64,000 nt of DNA from Streptomyces sp. GESEQ-35. GTDB lineage: Bacteria; Actinomycetota; Actinomycetes; Streptomycetales; Streptomycetaceae. Both the position numbers and the translations under genes were made by a program. This document shows, one piece after another, positions 20,128-28,540 of the stretch. The stretch is taken from NCBI RefSeq assembly GCF_017948485.1, contig NZ_JAFFSX010000002.1, forward strand, positions 372,001 to 436,000. The letters run 5' to 3'. The notes under the pieces were generated by a model that was not told the DNA's origin, ran no database searches, and saw only the letters and a list, made by a program, of their open reading frames with translations. Position 1 is the stretch's first letter. Every line of letters begins with the position of its first letter.

Positions 20128-21471
20128 TTGACCGTCGTCGAGCAACTGGCCGAGTTCGCGGTAGCCCAGCGGCGCAAACCCCTCGCGGCCGACGTACGGC
20201 ACGCCGCCGTACGCGCGATCGTGGACTGGGCGTCGGCCACGGTCCCGGGCGCGACCACCCCGGCCGCCCGCGGACTCACCGAGGCCCTCGCCCCGAGCCC
20301 GGGATCCGGCCCCGCCCGCCTCATCCCCTCGGGGCACACAGCCGACGTACGAACGGCCGCGCTGCTCAACGGAACCGCCGCGCACGCCGCGGAACTCGAC
20401 GACATCTACCGCGACGCGTTCTACCACCCAGGCGCTCCGACCATCGCGGCGGCGTTCGCGGTCGCCGACCTCGTCGACGCCTCCGGCGAGGACTTCCTGC
20501 GTGCCGTGACCATCGGGTACGAGATCGGCGCGCGGATCGCACTCGCCGTAGGACCGGCCCACTACCGCAACTGGCACACCACGGGAACGGTCGGCACCTT
20601 CGGCGCGGCCGCAGCGGCGGCGGAACTGCTCCGGCTGGGCCCCGACCGGTTCGCGGGCGCGCTGGCGCTGGCCGCGACCATGGCGGCCGGGCTGCAACAG
20701 ACCTTCCGCTCGCCGTCCACGGGCAAGCCGCTGCACGCGGGGCACGCCGCCGAAGCCGGCGTGGTGGCCGTACTCGCCGCCGAGAAGGGCCTCGCGGGCG
20801 CCCTGGACGTCCTGGAGGGTCCGGCCGGTTTCGGTGTCGCCACCGCCGGGGTGACCGACCTCGCCGTCACCGGCCTGGGCGATCCGTTCTGCGTCACGGC
20901 CACGACGGTGAAGTACCACGCCTGCTGCGGGCACACCTTCGCCGCGATCGACGCCGCGCTCGAACTGCGTGCCGACGGGGTACGGGCGGAGGGCTTCGAG
21001 GACATCGCGGCCATCGAGATCGAGACCTACGCGACCGCCACCCGGGTCGCCGGCCGCACCGACCCCGGCGACGCCGGGGAGGCCCGGTTCAGCCTGGCGT
21101 ACACCGTGGCCGCCGCCCTGGTGCTGGGCAGCGTGCGGCTGCGAGCCTTCGAACCCGGGGCGCTGCGCAACCCGGCGATCCGCGACCTCATGGCGCGCAC
21201 CAGGACACGGGTCGCCCCGGAGCTGGACGCGCTGGCCCCGGGACGCCGGGCTGCCCGGGTGTGCGTCACCGACCGGCAGGGCGCCTCGCGCGAACGGCTG
21301 CGGCTCACGCGCAAGGGCGACCCGGACGACCCGCTGAGCGACGCTGAACTGCGCGACAAGTACGAGGAGTTGGTGCCCGCGTTCATCGGCCGGCGGCGGG
21401 CCGGGGCGATCGCGGGCGCGCTGTGGAACCTGGCCGCGCTGCCGCGGATGAGCGCTCTGGACTGGGGTTGA
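20128..21471 (+). CDS. MmgE/PrpD family protein (2-methylcitrate dehydratase/cis-aconitate decarboxylase-like)
   Basis: 447-aa cytoplasmic protein of the MmgE/PrpD fold. Family marks are the N-terminal ADVRHAAVRAIVDWASATVP, LNGTAAHAAELDDIYRDAF, FGAAAAAAELLRL and YHACCGHTFAAIDAALEL. Known members dehydrate 2-methylcitrate, decarboxylate cis-aconitate to itaconate, or epimerise iminodisuccinate. Next to TcuAB, whose Salmonella product is cis-aconitate, a tricarboxylate substrate is plausible. It starts at TTG 20128 with AGAGGGAG upstream and is separated from the previous gene by a 124-bp gap with a repeat. Confidence 0.9.
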   Translation: MTVVEQLAEFAVAQRRKPLAADVRHAAVRAIVDWASATVPGATTPAARGLTEALAPSPGSGPARLIPSGHTADVRTAALLNGTAAHAAELDDIYRDAFYHPGAPTIAAAFAVADLVDASGEDFLRAVTIGYEIGARIALAVGPAHYRNWHTTGTVGTFGAAAAAAELLRLGPDRFAGALALAATMAAGLQQTFRSPSTGKPLHAGHAAEAGVVAVLAAEKGLAGALDVLEGPAGFGVATAGVTDLAVTGLGDPFCVTATTVKYHACCGHTFAAIDAALELRADGVRAEGFEDIAAIEIETYATATRVAGRTDPGDAGEARFSLAYTVAAALVLGSVRLRAFEPGALRNPAIRDLMARTRTRVAPELDALAPGRRAARVCVTDRQGASRERLRLTRKGDPDDPLSDAELRDKYEELVPAFIGRRRAGAIAGALWNLAALPRMSALDWG

Positions 21472-21472
21472 A

Positions 21473-22945
21473 GTGGGGGCTGATGTGGTGGACCACGGCA
21501 CGGGACTTCTCGTCGACGGGACCTGGACGCACGGCACCGGCAGACTCCCGGTGGCGGACAAGTACACCGGTGAGACGATCGCCGCACTCCATGTCCCCGG
21601 ACCGGACCAGGTGGCCGCGGCCGTCGCGTCGGCGACCCGCGCAGTGGGCCAACTCCCGTGCGGGGAACGTGCGATGGTCCTGCGCCGGGCCGCCCGGCTC
21701 CTGGACGAGCGGCGCGACACGATCGTCGCGCAGTACGTTGCCGAAACCGGTTTCACCCCGTCGGACGCCACCACCGAACTCGACCGCACACTTCTCATCT
21801 TCGAGCTCTGCGCCCAGGAGGCCCTGCGGCTGACCGGCGAGCTGGTCCCGGTCCAGGCCGCCACCGGGCACGACGACTCGCTCTGCTTCACCCTGCGGGT
21901 CCCGGTCGGTGTGGTCGCCGCCATCACGCCCTTCAACGCGCCCCTCAGCACCGTCGCCCACAAGATCGCACCCGCTCTCGCGGCGGGCAACGCGGTGGTG
22001 CTCAAGCCGGCCGAGCAGACGCCACTGAGTGCGGTCGCCCTCGTACAGGCACTGCTCGACGCCGAACTGCCCGAGCGGCTGGTGCAGTTGCTGCCCGGCC
22101 CCGGCGAGACGGTCGGCGACCAGCTCGTACGGCACCCCGACGTCCGCTACATCACCTTCACCGGGTCGACCGCGGTCGGCCGCCACATCCGGGCCGTCAG
22201 CGGTCTCGCCCGTACCCACCTGGAACTCGGCTCGAACTCCCCGACCCTGCTCTGGCGCGACGCCGACCTCGACCACGCCCTGCCGCTCGTCGTACGCGCC
22301 GGATACCGCAAGGCCGGGCAGGTGTGCACCTCCGTGCAGCGCCTCCTCGTACACGAGACGATCGCGGACGAGGTCACCGCACGGCTCACCGCCCTCGTCC
22401 GGGCCATCCCGTACGGCGATCCGCGGGCGCCCGGAACCCAGGTCGGCCCGCTGATCGGCCCGCCGGCGGCACAACGTGCGGAGGACCTGGTCAAGGACGC
22501 CGTCGGCCGAGGGAGCCTGCTCCTCACGGGAGGAACCCGGGCCGGCACGATGATCGCCCCGGCGGTTCTGGCCGGGCTGCCGGGCAGCGCCCGCCTCGCC
22601 TCCGAGGAGGCGTTCGCCCCGCTGCTCGCCATCGCCCGGGTCGGCTCCCTCGACGAGGCGGTACTCCTGGCCAACGCCACCGACTACGGCCTCCAGGCCG
22701 GGGTGTTCTGCCAGGACCTCGACGTCGCCCTCACCTTCGCCCGCCGGCTTCGGACGGGCGGCGTCATCATCAACGACACGTCCAGCTGCCACCCCGACCC
22801 CATGCCGTACGGCGGGGTCAAGGACAGCGGCCAGGGAGTCGAAGGGCCCGCCTACGCCGTCCCCGACATGACCGAATCACGAACCGTCCTGATCCGGCAT
22901 CGTGCACCCCGCGAACCCGTCGTACCGCCCGGGACCAGCGCGTAA
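21473..22945 (+). CDS. NAD(P)-dependent aldehyde dehydrogenase
   Basis: 490-aa enzyme of the ALDH superfamily. The coenzyme region reads AITPFNAPLSTVAHKIAPAL and VVLKPAEQTPL, the general-base glutamate is in LELGSNSP, and the nucleophile cysteine is in KAGQVCTSVQRL. The GTG at 21473, 1 bp after the preceding stop, keeps the longest N-terminus; GTG codons at 21485 and 21488 are downstream of a GGGGG tract and may be the real start. It ends the catabolic cluster and presumably oxidises an aldehyde made by the ThDP or lyase step. Confidence 0.92.
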   Translation: MGADVVDHGTGLLVDGTWTHGTGRLPVADKYTGETIAALHVPGPDQVAAAVASATRAVGQLPCGERAMVLRRAARLLDERRDTIVAQYVAETGFTPSDATTELDRTLLIFELCAQEALRLTGELVPVQAATGHDDSLCFTLRVPVGVVAAITPFNAPLSTVAHKIAPALAAGNAVVLKPAEQTPLSAVALVQALLDAELPERLVQLLPGPGETVGDQLVRHPDVRYITFTGSTAVGRHIRAVSGLARTHLELGSNSPTLLWRDADLDHALPLVVRAGYRKAGQVCTSVQRLLVHETIADEVTARLTALVRAIPYGDPRAPGTQVGPLIGPPAAQRAEDLVKDAVGRGSLLLTGGTRAGTMIAPAVLAGLPGSARLASEEAFAPLLAIARVGSLDEAVLLANATDYGLQAGVFCQDLDVALTFARRLRTGGVIINDTSSCHPDPMPYGGVKDSGQGVEGPAYAVPDMTESRTVLIRHRAPREPVVPPGTSA

Positions 22946-23046
22946 TTCGGTGGTGCCGCGGACCGCGCACCGCTACAGTCGGCGGTGTTCGAGCGGCGAC
23001 CGGTTGTTGCCGCAGGTGACCTGGCTTGGTTCGGGAGGTGTGACCG

Positions 23047-23118
23047 ATGGCTGTCGTCGAGATGGGCGCTGCCCGCATCCGGAAGTTCATTCAGTCCACC
23101 CCTGTGGTCTCCGGCTGA
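23047..23118 (+). CDS. Possible 23-aa small protein or leader peptide
   Basis: A short ORF, ATG to TGA, with GGGAGG 8 nt upstream. The peptide begins MAVVEMGAARIRKF and is basic in the middle. It lies in the 235-bp gap between the aldehyde dehydrogenase gene and rsgA, ending about 60 bp before the rsgA start. Only the ribosome-binding site and context support it. It could be a leader peptide, a small protein or chance. Confidence 0.35.
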   Translation: MAVVEMGAARIRKFIQSTPVVSG

Positions 23119-23180
23119 CCTCACTCCTTTCCCGCGCCCATGAGCGCGGTGCCGGGGCCACCCGTGTGAAGGGTCACCCC

Positions 23181-24293
23181 TTGTCTTTCTCTTCCCTCCA
23201 GGGTTCGCTCTCGTCCTCCTCGCATCCGCTCGTGCCGTACGGCTGGGATGCGGACTGGGAGGCCGCGTTCGCCCCTTATGCCGAGCAGGGTCTTCTGCCC
23301 GGCCGTGTCGTACGGGTCGACCGAGGCCAGTGCGACGTCCTCACCCCGGTCGGCGCCGTACGCGCCGACACCGCGTTCGTCACCCCGCACGATCCGCTGC
23401 GGGTCGTGTGCACCGGCGACTGGGCCGCCGTCGAACCCGGCGGCAACCCCCGCTATGTACGGGCCTATCTGCCGCGCCGTACCGCCTTCGTGCGCTCCAC
23501 CTCCTCCAAGCGGTCCGAGGGGCAGATCCTCGCGGCCAACGTCGACCACGCGATCGTCGCCGTGTCGCTGGCCCTGGAGGTCGACCTCGGCCGGATCGAA
23601 CGCTTCCTGGCCCTGGCCTGGGAGTCCGGCGCACAGCCGGTGGTCGTGCTCACCAAGGCCGACCTGGTGCCGGACGCGGCCACCCTCGCCCATCTCGTCC
23701 AGGACGTGGAGACCACGGCGCCGGGTGTGCCGGTGGTGCCGGTCAGCGCTGTCGACGGCGCCGGGCTCGACGTGCTCGCCGCGGTCGCCTCCGGCGGTAC
23801 GTCCGTGCTCCTCGGACAGTCCGGCGCGGGCAAGTCGACCCTCGCCAACGCGCTGCTCGGCGAGGACGTCATGGACGTACAGGCCACGCGGGACGCCGAC
23901 GGCAAGGGCCGCCATACGACGACCACCCGCAACCTGCTGGTGCTGCCGGGCGGCGGTGTCCTGATCGACACACCGGGGCTGCGGGGCGTCGGGCTCTGGG
24001 ACGCGGAGACCGGCGTCGGGCAGGTGTTCTCCGAGATCGAGGCGCTGGCCGAGCGGTGCCGGTTCCTGGACTGCGCGCACGAGAGCGAGCCGGGGTGCGC
24101 GGTCCTGGCCGCGATCGACTCCGGGGAGCTGCCGGTGCGGCGGCTGGAGAGCTACCGCAAGCTGCTGCGGGAGAACCAGCGGATCGTGGCCAAGACGGAT
24201 GCGCGGGTCAGGGCCGAGATCCGGAAGGACTGGAAGCGGAAGGGGGCGGAGGGGAAGGCGGCGATGGAGGCGAAGCGGGGGCGTTGGCAGTAG
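23181..24293 (+). CDS. rsgA: Ribosome small-subunit-dependent GTPase A
   Basis: 370-aa circularly permuted GTPase that assists 30S maturation. An N-terminal OB-like domain (LPGRVVRVDRGQCDVLTPVG) precedes the permuted G domain: G4 TKAD, then G1 GQSGAGKST, then G3 DTPG. A C-terminal zinc knuckle has CRFLDCAHESEPGC. The very C-terminus is basic (RKDWKRKG), fitting rRNA binding. I chose TTG 23181 because GAAGGG is 7 nt upstream; GTG 23166 is the alternative. It appears monocistronic. Confidence 0.93.
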   Translation: MSFSSLQGSLSSSSHPLVPYGWDADWEAAFAPYAEQGLLPGRVVRVDRGQCDVLTPVGAVRADTAFVTPHDPLRVVCTGDWAAVEPGGNPRYVRAYLPRRTAFVRSTSSKRSEGQILAANVDHAIVAVSLALEVDLGRIERFLALAWESGAQPVVVLTKADLVPDAATLAHLVQDVETTAPGVPVVPVSAVDGAGLDVLAAVASGGTSVLLGQSGAGKSTLANALLGEDVMDVQATRDADGKGRHTTTTRNLLVLPGGGVLIDTPGLRGVGLWDAETGVGQVFSEIEALAERCRFLDCAHESEPGCAVLAAIDSGELPVRRLESYRKLLRENQRIVAKTDARVRAEIRKDWKRKGAEGKAAMEAKRGRWQ

Positions 24294-24310
24294 GTTGTCT
24301 CCACGTCCGA

Positions 24311-24344
24311 TTTCCGCCAGCCCGGACATCTCATCCGGCGGAAA
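24311..24344. promoter_or_regulatory. Inverted repeat upstream of the ada/alkA gene
   Basis: TTTCCGCC (24311-24318) and GGCGGAAA (24337-24344) are perfect 8-bp arms around an 18-bp centre that includes CCGGA/TCCGG. The element ends 12 bp before the ATG, where a repressor or self-binding Ada protein could act. Confidence 0.45.
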
Positions 24345-24356
24345 CTGGAACACGTG

Positions 24357-25733
24357 ATGGACGAAGACACCAGGTACGAAGCGGTCCGCAGCCGGGACGC
24401 CCGGTTCGACGGCGAATTCTTCTTCGGCGTCGAGACGACCGGCATCTACTGCCGCCCGAGCTGCCCCGCCGTCACCCCCAAGCGCCGTAACGTCCGCTTC
24501 TTCACGACCGCCGCCGCCGCGCAGGGCTCGGGTTTCCGGGCCTGCCGGCGGTGCCGGCCGGACGCGGTGCCGGGGTCGGCCGAGTGGAACGTGCGCGCGG
24601 ATGTCGTGGGCCGGGCCATGCGGCTGATCGGGGACGGCGTGGTCGACCGGGAGGGTGTCGCCGGGCTCGCCGTACGGCTGGGATACAGCGCGCGGCAGGT
24701 CCAGCGGCAGCTCACCGCCGAGCTCGGCGCCGGGCCCGTCGCACTGGCCCGCGCCCAGCGGTCGCACACCGCGCGCGTCCTGCTCCAGACCACCTCGCTG
24801 CCGGTCACGGAGATCGCGTTCGCGTCCGGGTTCGCCAGCGTCAGGCAGTTCAACGACACCATCAGGGCCGTGTACGCCGCGACGCCCACCGGACTGAGGT
24901 CGTCCGCGCCCAAGGGCCGTACGGCCACTCCGACGGCCGGTGTTCCGCTGCGCCTCGCGCACCGGGGCCCGTACCAGGCCGAAGCCGTCTTCGATCTGCT
25001 GGCGGACGAGGCCGTCCCCGGCGTCGAGGACATCGGTGGACCGCGCGGGCGGCGGACGTACCGGCGCACCCTCCGCCTTCCGTACGGCACCGGAATCGTC
25101 GCCGTCGAAGAGCGGCCGGGACTGCCGCGGCCCGGGCCCGGCGGGTGGCTGGACGCCCGGCTGCACCTCACCGACCTGCGCGACCTGACGACGGCCGTGC
25201 AGCGGCTGCGGCGGCTGTTCGACCTGGACGCCGATCCGTACGCCGTGGACGAGCGGCTCGGCGCCGATCCGCGGCTCGCCCCGCTGGTCGCCGCCCGGCC
25301 CGGGCTGCGGTCACCGGGCGCCGCCGATCCGGAGGAGCTGGCGGTGCGGGCGCTGGTGGGGCGTACGGCGGCAGAGCAGCTCGTACGGCGCTACGGCAAG
25401 GCCCTGGACGCGCCCTGCGGCAGCCTCACGCATGTCTTCCCCGAGCCCGCCGTCCTCGCGGAGGCCGAGCCGGACGGTCCCCTGGGCGCGCTCGCCGCCG
25501 CCCTCGCCGACGGCTCCGTACGACTGGACCCGGGGGCCGACCGGGACGAGGCGCAGGACGCGCTGCTCGCCCTGCCCGGGATGGACGCCCGCACGGTGGC
25601 GGTCATCCGCACCCGCGCCCTCGGCGACCCGGACGTGGCCGTGCCCGGCACGGACGTCCCCGACAGCTGGCGCCCCTGGCGCTCCTACGCACTACAACAC
25701 CTGCGCGCAGCAGGGGAGTTGGAGCAACGATGA
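24357..25733 (+). CDS. Ada-type regulator fused to AlkA 3-methyladenine DNA glycosylase
   Basis: 458-aa bifunctional protein for the adaptive response. The N-terminal Ada zinc domain has Cys32, Cys36, Cys63 and Cys66 (YCRPSC...RACRRC); the first can accept methyl groups from phosphotriesters. An AraC-type double HTH follows (LAVRLGYSARQVQRQL, VTEIAFASGFASVRQFN). The second half is an AlkA-like N domain plus HhH glycosylase; the motif is degenerate, LPGMDARTVAVIRTR, with the probable catalytic Asp near VPGTDVPD. ogt follows with a 4-bp overlap. The ATG at 24357 follows an in-frame GTG directly, so the start is uncertain by one codon. Confidence 0.92.
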   Translation: MDEDTRYEAVRSRDARFDGEFFFGVETTGIYCRPSCPAVTPKRRNVRFFTTAAAAQGSGFRACRRCRPDAVPGSAEWNVRADVVGRAMRLIGDGVVDREGVAGLAVRLGYSARQVQRQLTAELGAGPVALARAQRSHTARVLLQTTSLPVTEIAFASGFASVRQFNDTIRAVYAATPTGLRSSAPKGRTATPTAGVPLRLAHRGPYQAEAVFDLLADEAVPGVEDIGGPRGRRTYRRTLRLPYGTGIVAVEERPGLPRPGPGGWLDARLHLTDLRDLTTAVQRLRRLFDLDADPYAVDERLGADPRLAPLVAARPGLRSPGAADPEELAVRALVGRTAAEQLVRRYGKALDAPCGSLTHVFPEPAVLAEAEPDGPLGALAAALADGSVRLDPGADRDEAQDALLALPGMDARTVAVIRTRALGDPDVAVPGTDVPDSWRPWRSYALQHLRAAGELEQR

Positions 25734-26209
25734 CCTACTACACCACCCTCGACAGCCCCCTCGGCCCCCTCCTCCTCACCGCCGACGCCGACTCCACACT
25801 GACCTCCCTCTCCATGCCCGGCCAGAAGGGCGGCCGCACCGTCCAGGACGGCTGGCAGCACGACCCCGGCCCCTTCCGCGAGGCGGAGGAGCAGCTCGCC
25901 GCCTATTTCGCCGACGACCTGAAGGAGTTCCGGCTGCCGCTGCGTGCCGAGGGCACCGAGTTCCGGGAGCGGGTCTGGTCCGCGCTCGACTCCGTGCCGT
26001 ACGGCGCCACCACGACCTACGGTGAGATCGCCGCCCGCATCGGAGCGTCCCGCGCCGCGGTACGGGCGGTCGGCGGCGCGATCGGCGCCAATCCGCTTCT
26101 CGTCCTCCGCCCTTGCCACCGTGTGATCGGCGCGGACGGCTCATTGACCGGGTATGCGGGCGGCCTCGACCGCAAGGTCCGGTTGCTGACGCTTGAGGGC
26201 GTGCTGTGA
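25730..26209 (+). CDS. ogt: Methylated-DNA--protein-cysteine methyltransferase
   Basis: 159-aa suicide repair enzyme that takes the O6-alkyl group from guanine onto Cys129 in RPCHRVIG. The preceding HTH for DNA binding (YGEIAARIGASRAAVRAVGG) and the N-terminal RNase-H-like domain are present, and the length is normal. The ATG overlaps the stop of the ada/alkA gene (ATGA), so the two repair activities are coupled. An interspersed repeat begins 4 bp after the stop. Confidence 0.95.
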   Translation: MTYYTTLDSPLGPLLLTADADSTLTSLSMPGQKGGRTVQDGWQHDPGPFREAEEQLAAYFADDLKEFRLPLRAEGTEFRERVWSALDSVPYGATTTYGEIAARIGASRAAVRAVGGAIGANPLLVLRPCHRVIGADGSLTGYAGGLDRKVRLLTLEGVL

Positions 26210-26212
26210 GTT

Positions 26213-26287
26213 CTGCTGCGGCGCCGTCGTGGCTGGTCGCGCAGTTCCCCGCGCCCCTTTGGGGCGCTGCCGAACCGCAGCCGACTT
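26213..26287 (+). repeat. Streptomyces-type interspersed repeat, copy B
   Basis: Contains CGTCGTGGCTGGTCGCGCAG, TTCCCCGCGCCCC and a GCGCCCC/GGGGCGC hairpin, then GCCGAACCGCAGCCGACTT. It fills the gap between ogt and the converging PPOX gene and may end transcription from both sides. Confidence 0.85.
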
Positions 26288-26299
26288 CACCCGGCCTGC

Positions 26300-26671
26300 T
26301 CAGCTCTCCTCCAGCCCCCAGCTGTGGATCCGCCGCGGATGGATGCGGATCACCTCCTCGCTGAAGTGTGGGCCCAGGTCGTGCGGGCCGGTGAAGAGTT
26401 CGGCCTCGCCGCGGATGTCGACGCCGCGTACCTTCCAGGGGCGGGCGCTGATCATGTCGTCGACGACGAGAGCGACCTTCGGGTTCTTCTGGAGGTTGCG
26501 CCACTTCTTGGTGGTGCCCATCGCCCGGCCGCTGATCAGGATCGTCCCGTCGTCCTGGGGGAAGATCCCGACCGGGTTCGCCTGCGGCTGACCCTGCGGG
26601 TCGACGGTGGCCAGCCGCCCCAGCCGCTGGGTCTTCAGATACGCGCGTTCGGCCTCGGTGAATTCCGCCAT
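26300..26671 (-). CDS. PPOX-class (F420/FMN-dependent) oxidoreductase family protein
   Basis: 123-aa split-barrel flavin/F420-binding protein of the pyridoxamine-phosphate-oxidase-like superfamily. Marks are LGRLATVDPQGQPQANPVGI, TTKKWRNLQKNPKVALVVDD and a C-terminal IRIHPRRIHSWG. Such proteins in actinomycetes often use F420H2; the substrate is unknown. I chose the ATG at 26671 (MAEFTEAERAYL); an in-frame upstream start would add 12 residues without domain content. Confidence 0.85.
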   Translation of the reverse strand: MAEFTEAERAYLKTQRLGRLATVDPQGQPQANPVGIFPQDDGTILISGRAMGTTKKWRNLQKNPKVALVVDDMISARPWKVRGVDIRGEAELFTGPHDLGPHFSEEVIRIHPRRIHSWGLEES

Positions 26672-26827
26672 GACGGCAGCCAAGCATGGCGTCCGCACCG
26701 GGCGCATCGGATCGTGGACCTAGGACTGGTTACCTTTCCGTGCCGGGCAGCCCCCAGCGGGGCGCGCCCTCGTTGGGCCGTACGGGTGTGACGCCAGGAG
26801 TAAGGGGGCCAATGGCGATCCGCTAGG

Positions 26828-27310
26828 TCAGCCCCAGAGCACCGCGCCCAGCCACGCCCCGAAGATCAGCAGGCAGGTGAAGAGCTCCGCCAGCACGCTC
26901 GAGCCGCCGTTGCGCATCGCCGTGCGCAGGGCCGCCTTCGCCTCGCCGTGGCGGCCCAGCCGGAAGCGCTCGTAGAGGTAGATGCCGGCCATGAAGCCGG
27001 GGATGGCGCCCAGCACCGGGATCAGGATGAAGCCGAGAAGCGCGCCCGCACCGGCGTACACCCCCATCCGGGGCGTGGCGCCGCTCGCGCGCAGGCGCCG
27101 GGGCGGCAGGGACCAGCGGACCACCTGGGAGAGGAACAGCGCGACGGTGGTGCCCACGAGCACCCACCAGGCGACGGGCTGCGGATCCTTCAGCGCCCAC
27201 CACATGACCGCGGCCCACACGAGCCACGACCCCGGCACCCCGGGCACCAGCACTCCGCACAGGCCGAGCAGGATGACCAGGCCGACCAGCAGGAGGTCCA
27301 GGACTCCCAT
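26828..27310 (-). CDS. DUF456 family membrane protein
   Basis: 160-aa integral membrane protein with four or five hydrophobic segments (LLLVGLVILLGLCGVLVPGV at the start, ELFTCLLIFGAWLGAVLWG at the end). The glycine-rich GAGALLGFILIPVLGAIPG is typical of DUF456. Function is unknown. It is 36 bp downstream of the regulator gene on the same strand and may be cotranscribed. Confidence 0.85.
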   Translation of the reverse strand: MGVLDLLLVGLVILLGLCGVLVPGVPGSWLVWAAVMWWALKDPQPVAWWVLVGTTVALFLSQVVRWSLPPRRLRASGATPRMGVYAGAGALLGFILIPVLGAIPGFMAGIYLYERFRLGRHGEAKAALRTAMRNGGSSVLAELFTCLLIFGAWLGAVLWG

Positions 27311-27346
27311 TTGTCCAGGGTGCCGGAGTGGAGGAGAAAGCGCAGG

Positions 27347-28336
27347 TCACCCCCGCCGGTCCCGCGCCACCCACCCCCGCTCGTACGCGTGCCACCCCAG
27401 CTGGAGCCGGGTCGTCACCCCGGTCAGCTCCATCAGACGTTTCACCCGGCGCTGCACGGTCCTGAGGCCCAGGTCGAGCTGTTTGGCCGCGCTCGCGTCG
27501 GTCAGCCCGGCCAGCAGCAGGGAGAGGATCTCCAGGTCGGTGCCGTCGGGACCGTCCGGGTCGTCCTGCGACACTCCGGCGGCCCCGATCCGCAGCGGCA
27601 GCGCGTCCCGCCACACCGACTCGAACAATCCGGAGAGCAGTTCCAGCAGCCCGCTGGCATGCACGACCAGCGCGGCGGGCTCGGCGGTGTGCGAGGTCAG
27701 CGGGACCATGGCGAGCGTCCGGTCGGCGACCACCAGCTTGGTCGGCACCCGGTCCACCATCCGCACCTGCTCGTCACGGCCGAGCGCGTCGGACAGCTCG
27801 GTGATCCCGTGCGGCAGATCGAGGACCGACCGCTCGACGACCACCCGGTAGCGCACCCCGCGCCCGGCCGCCTGCTCCTCCGCGTCGTTCTCCGTGCCGG
27901 TGACCACGACCGGGTTGCCGGTGACCAGCGCGCACACCTCCTCGCTCGCCCCGAGCTGGAGCTGGAGGAAGCGCTGGGAGACCGCGGCCGACCCGATCAC
28001 CACCTCGACCAGGTCATGGACGGCGGGCTCGGCGGCCGCCGCCCGGTACTCCTCGGCGAGCAGCGCGGCCGCCAGCTCCGCCTTCTCCAGTTCGTGCCGC
28101 TGCTGGGTGAGGAGCGCGCCCAGCGCCACCCCGGGCGGCGCGGCGACCCAGCGCCCCGGCCGGGCCGACGACTGGGCCGCGAGTCCGTGCCGCTCCAGTC
28201 GGCGCAGGGCGCGCTCGGTGTCGTACTCGCCGAGCGTCAGCCGCCGGGCGAGATCGGGTACGTCGGCCGCGCCCACCGACACCAGCGCCCGGTACGCCGA
28301 CTCGTGCGTCTCGTCCAGGCCTATCGCTGCCAGCAT
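27347..28336 (-). CDS. TrmB/LuxR-type transcriptional regulator
   Basis: 329-aa regulator. The N-terminal ~75 residues look like a TrmB winged helix (SAYRALVSVGAADVPDLARR), followed by a helical linker (QQRHELEKAELAAALLAEEY), a central effector-like domain and a C-terminal LuxR-type HTH (LLAGLTDASAAKQLDLGLRT). The ATG at 28336 has GGGAGGGA upstream. It lies divergent from the subtilase gene with 204 bp between starts, so it may control that protease (inference). Confidence 0.85.
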   Translation of the reverse strand: MLAAIGLDETHESAYRALVSVGAADVPDLARRLTLGEYDTERALRRLERHGLAAQSSARPGRWVAAPPGVALGALLTQQRHELEKAELAAALLAEEYRAAAAEPAVHDLVEVVIGSAAVSQRFLQLQLGASEEVCALVTGNPVVVTGTENDAEEQAAGRGVRYRVVVERSVLDLPHGITELSDALGRDEQVRMVDRVPTKLVVADRTLAMVPLTSHTAEPAALVVHASGLLELLSGLFESVWRDALPLRIGAAGVSQDDPDGPDGTDLEILSLLLAGLTDASAAKQLDLGLRTVQRRVKRLMELTGVTTRLQLGWHAYERGWVARDRRG

Positions 28337-28540
28337 GCGGCGCCGTCCCTCCCCAATGACCCCGTGGCGGAAACCGGCCACGGCGCAAACCCGCCTCGGC
28401 ACATCATCGCCGTACCACCCGCCACTCTGCCAAGGTGACGCCACCGCAGCATCAACCACCGTCCGCATTGCCCGTATTGGGCCTCCTTGGCCTGCGCAGA
28501 TACGCCCGCGGGCAGGCGGCCGCACGGGAAGAAGGCGATC

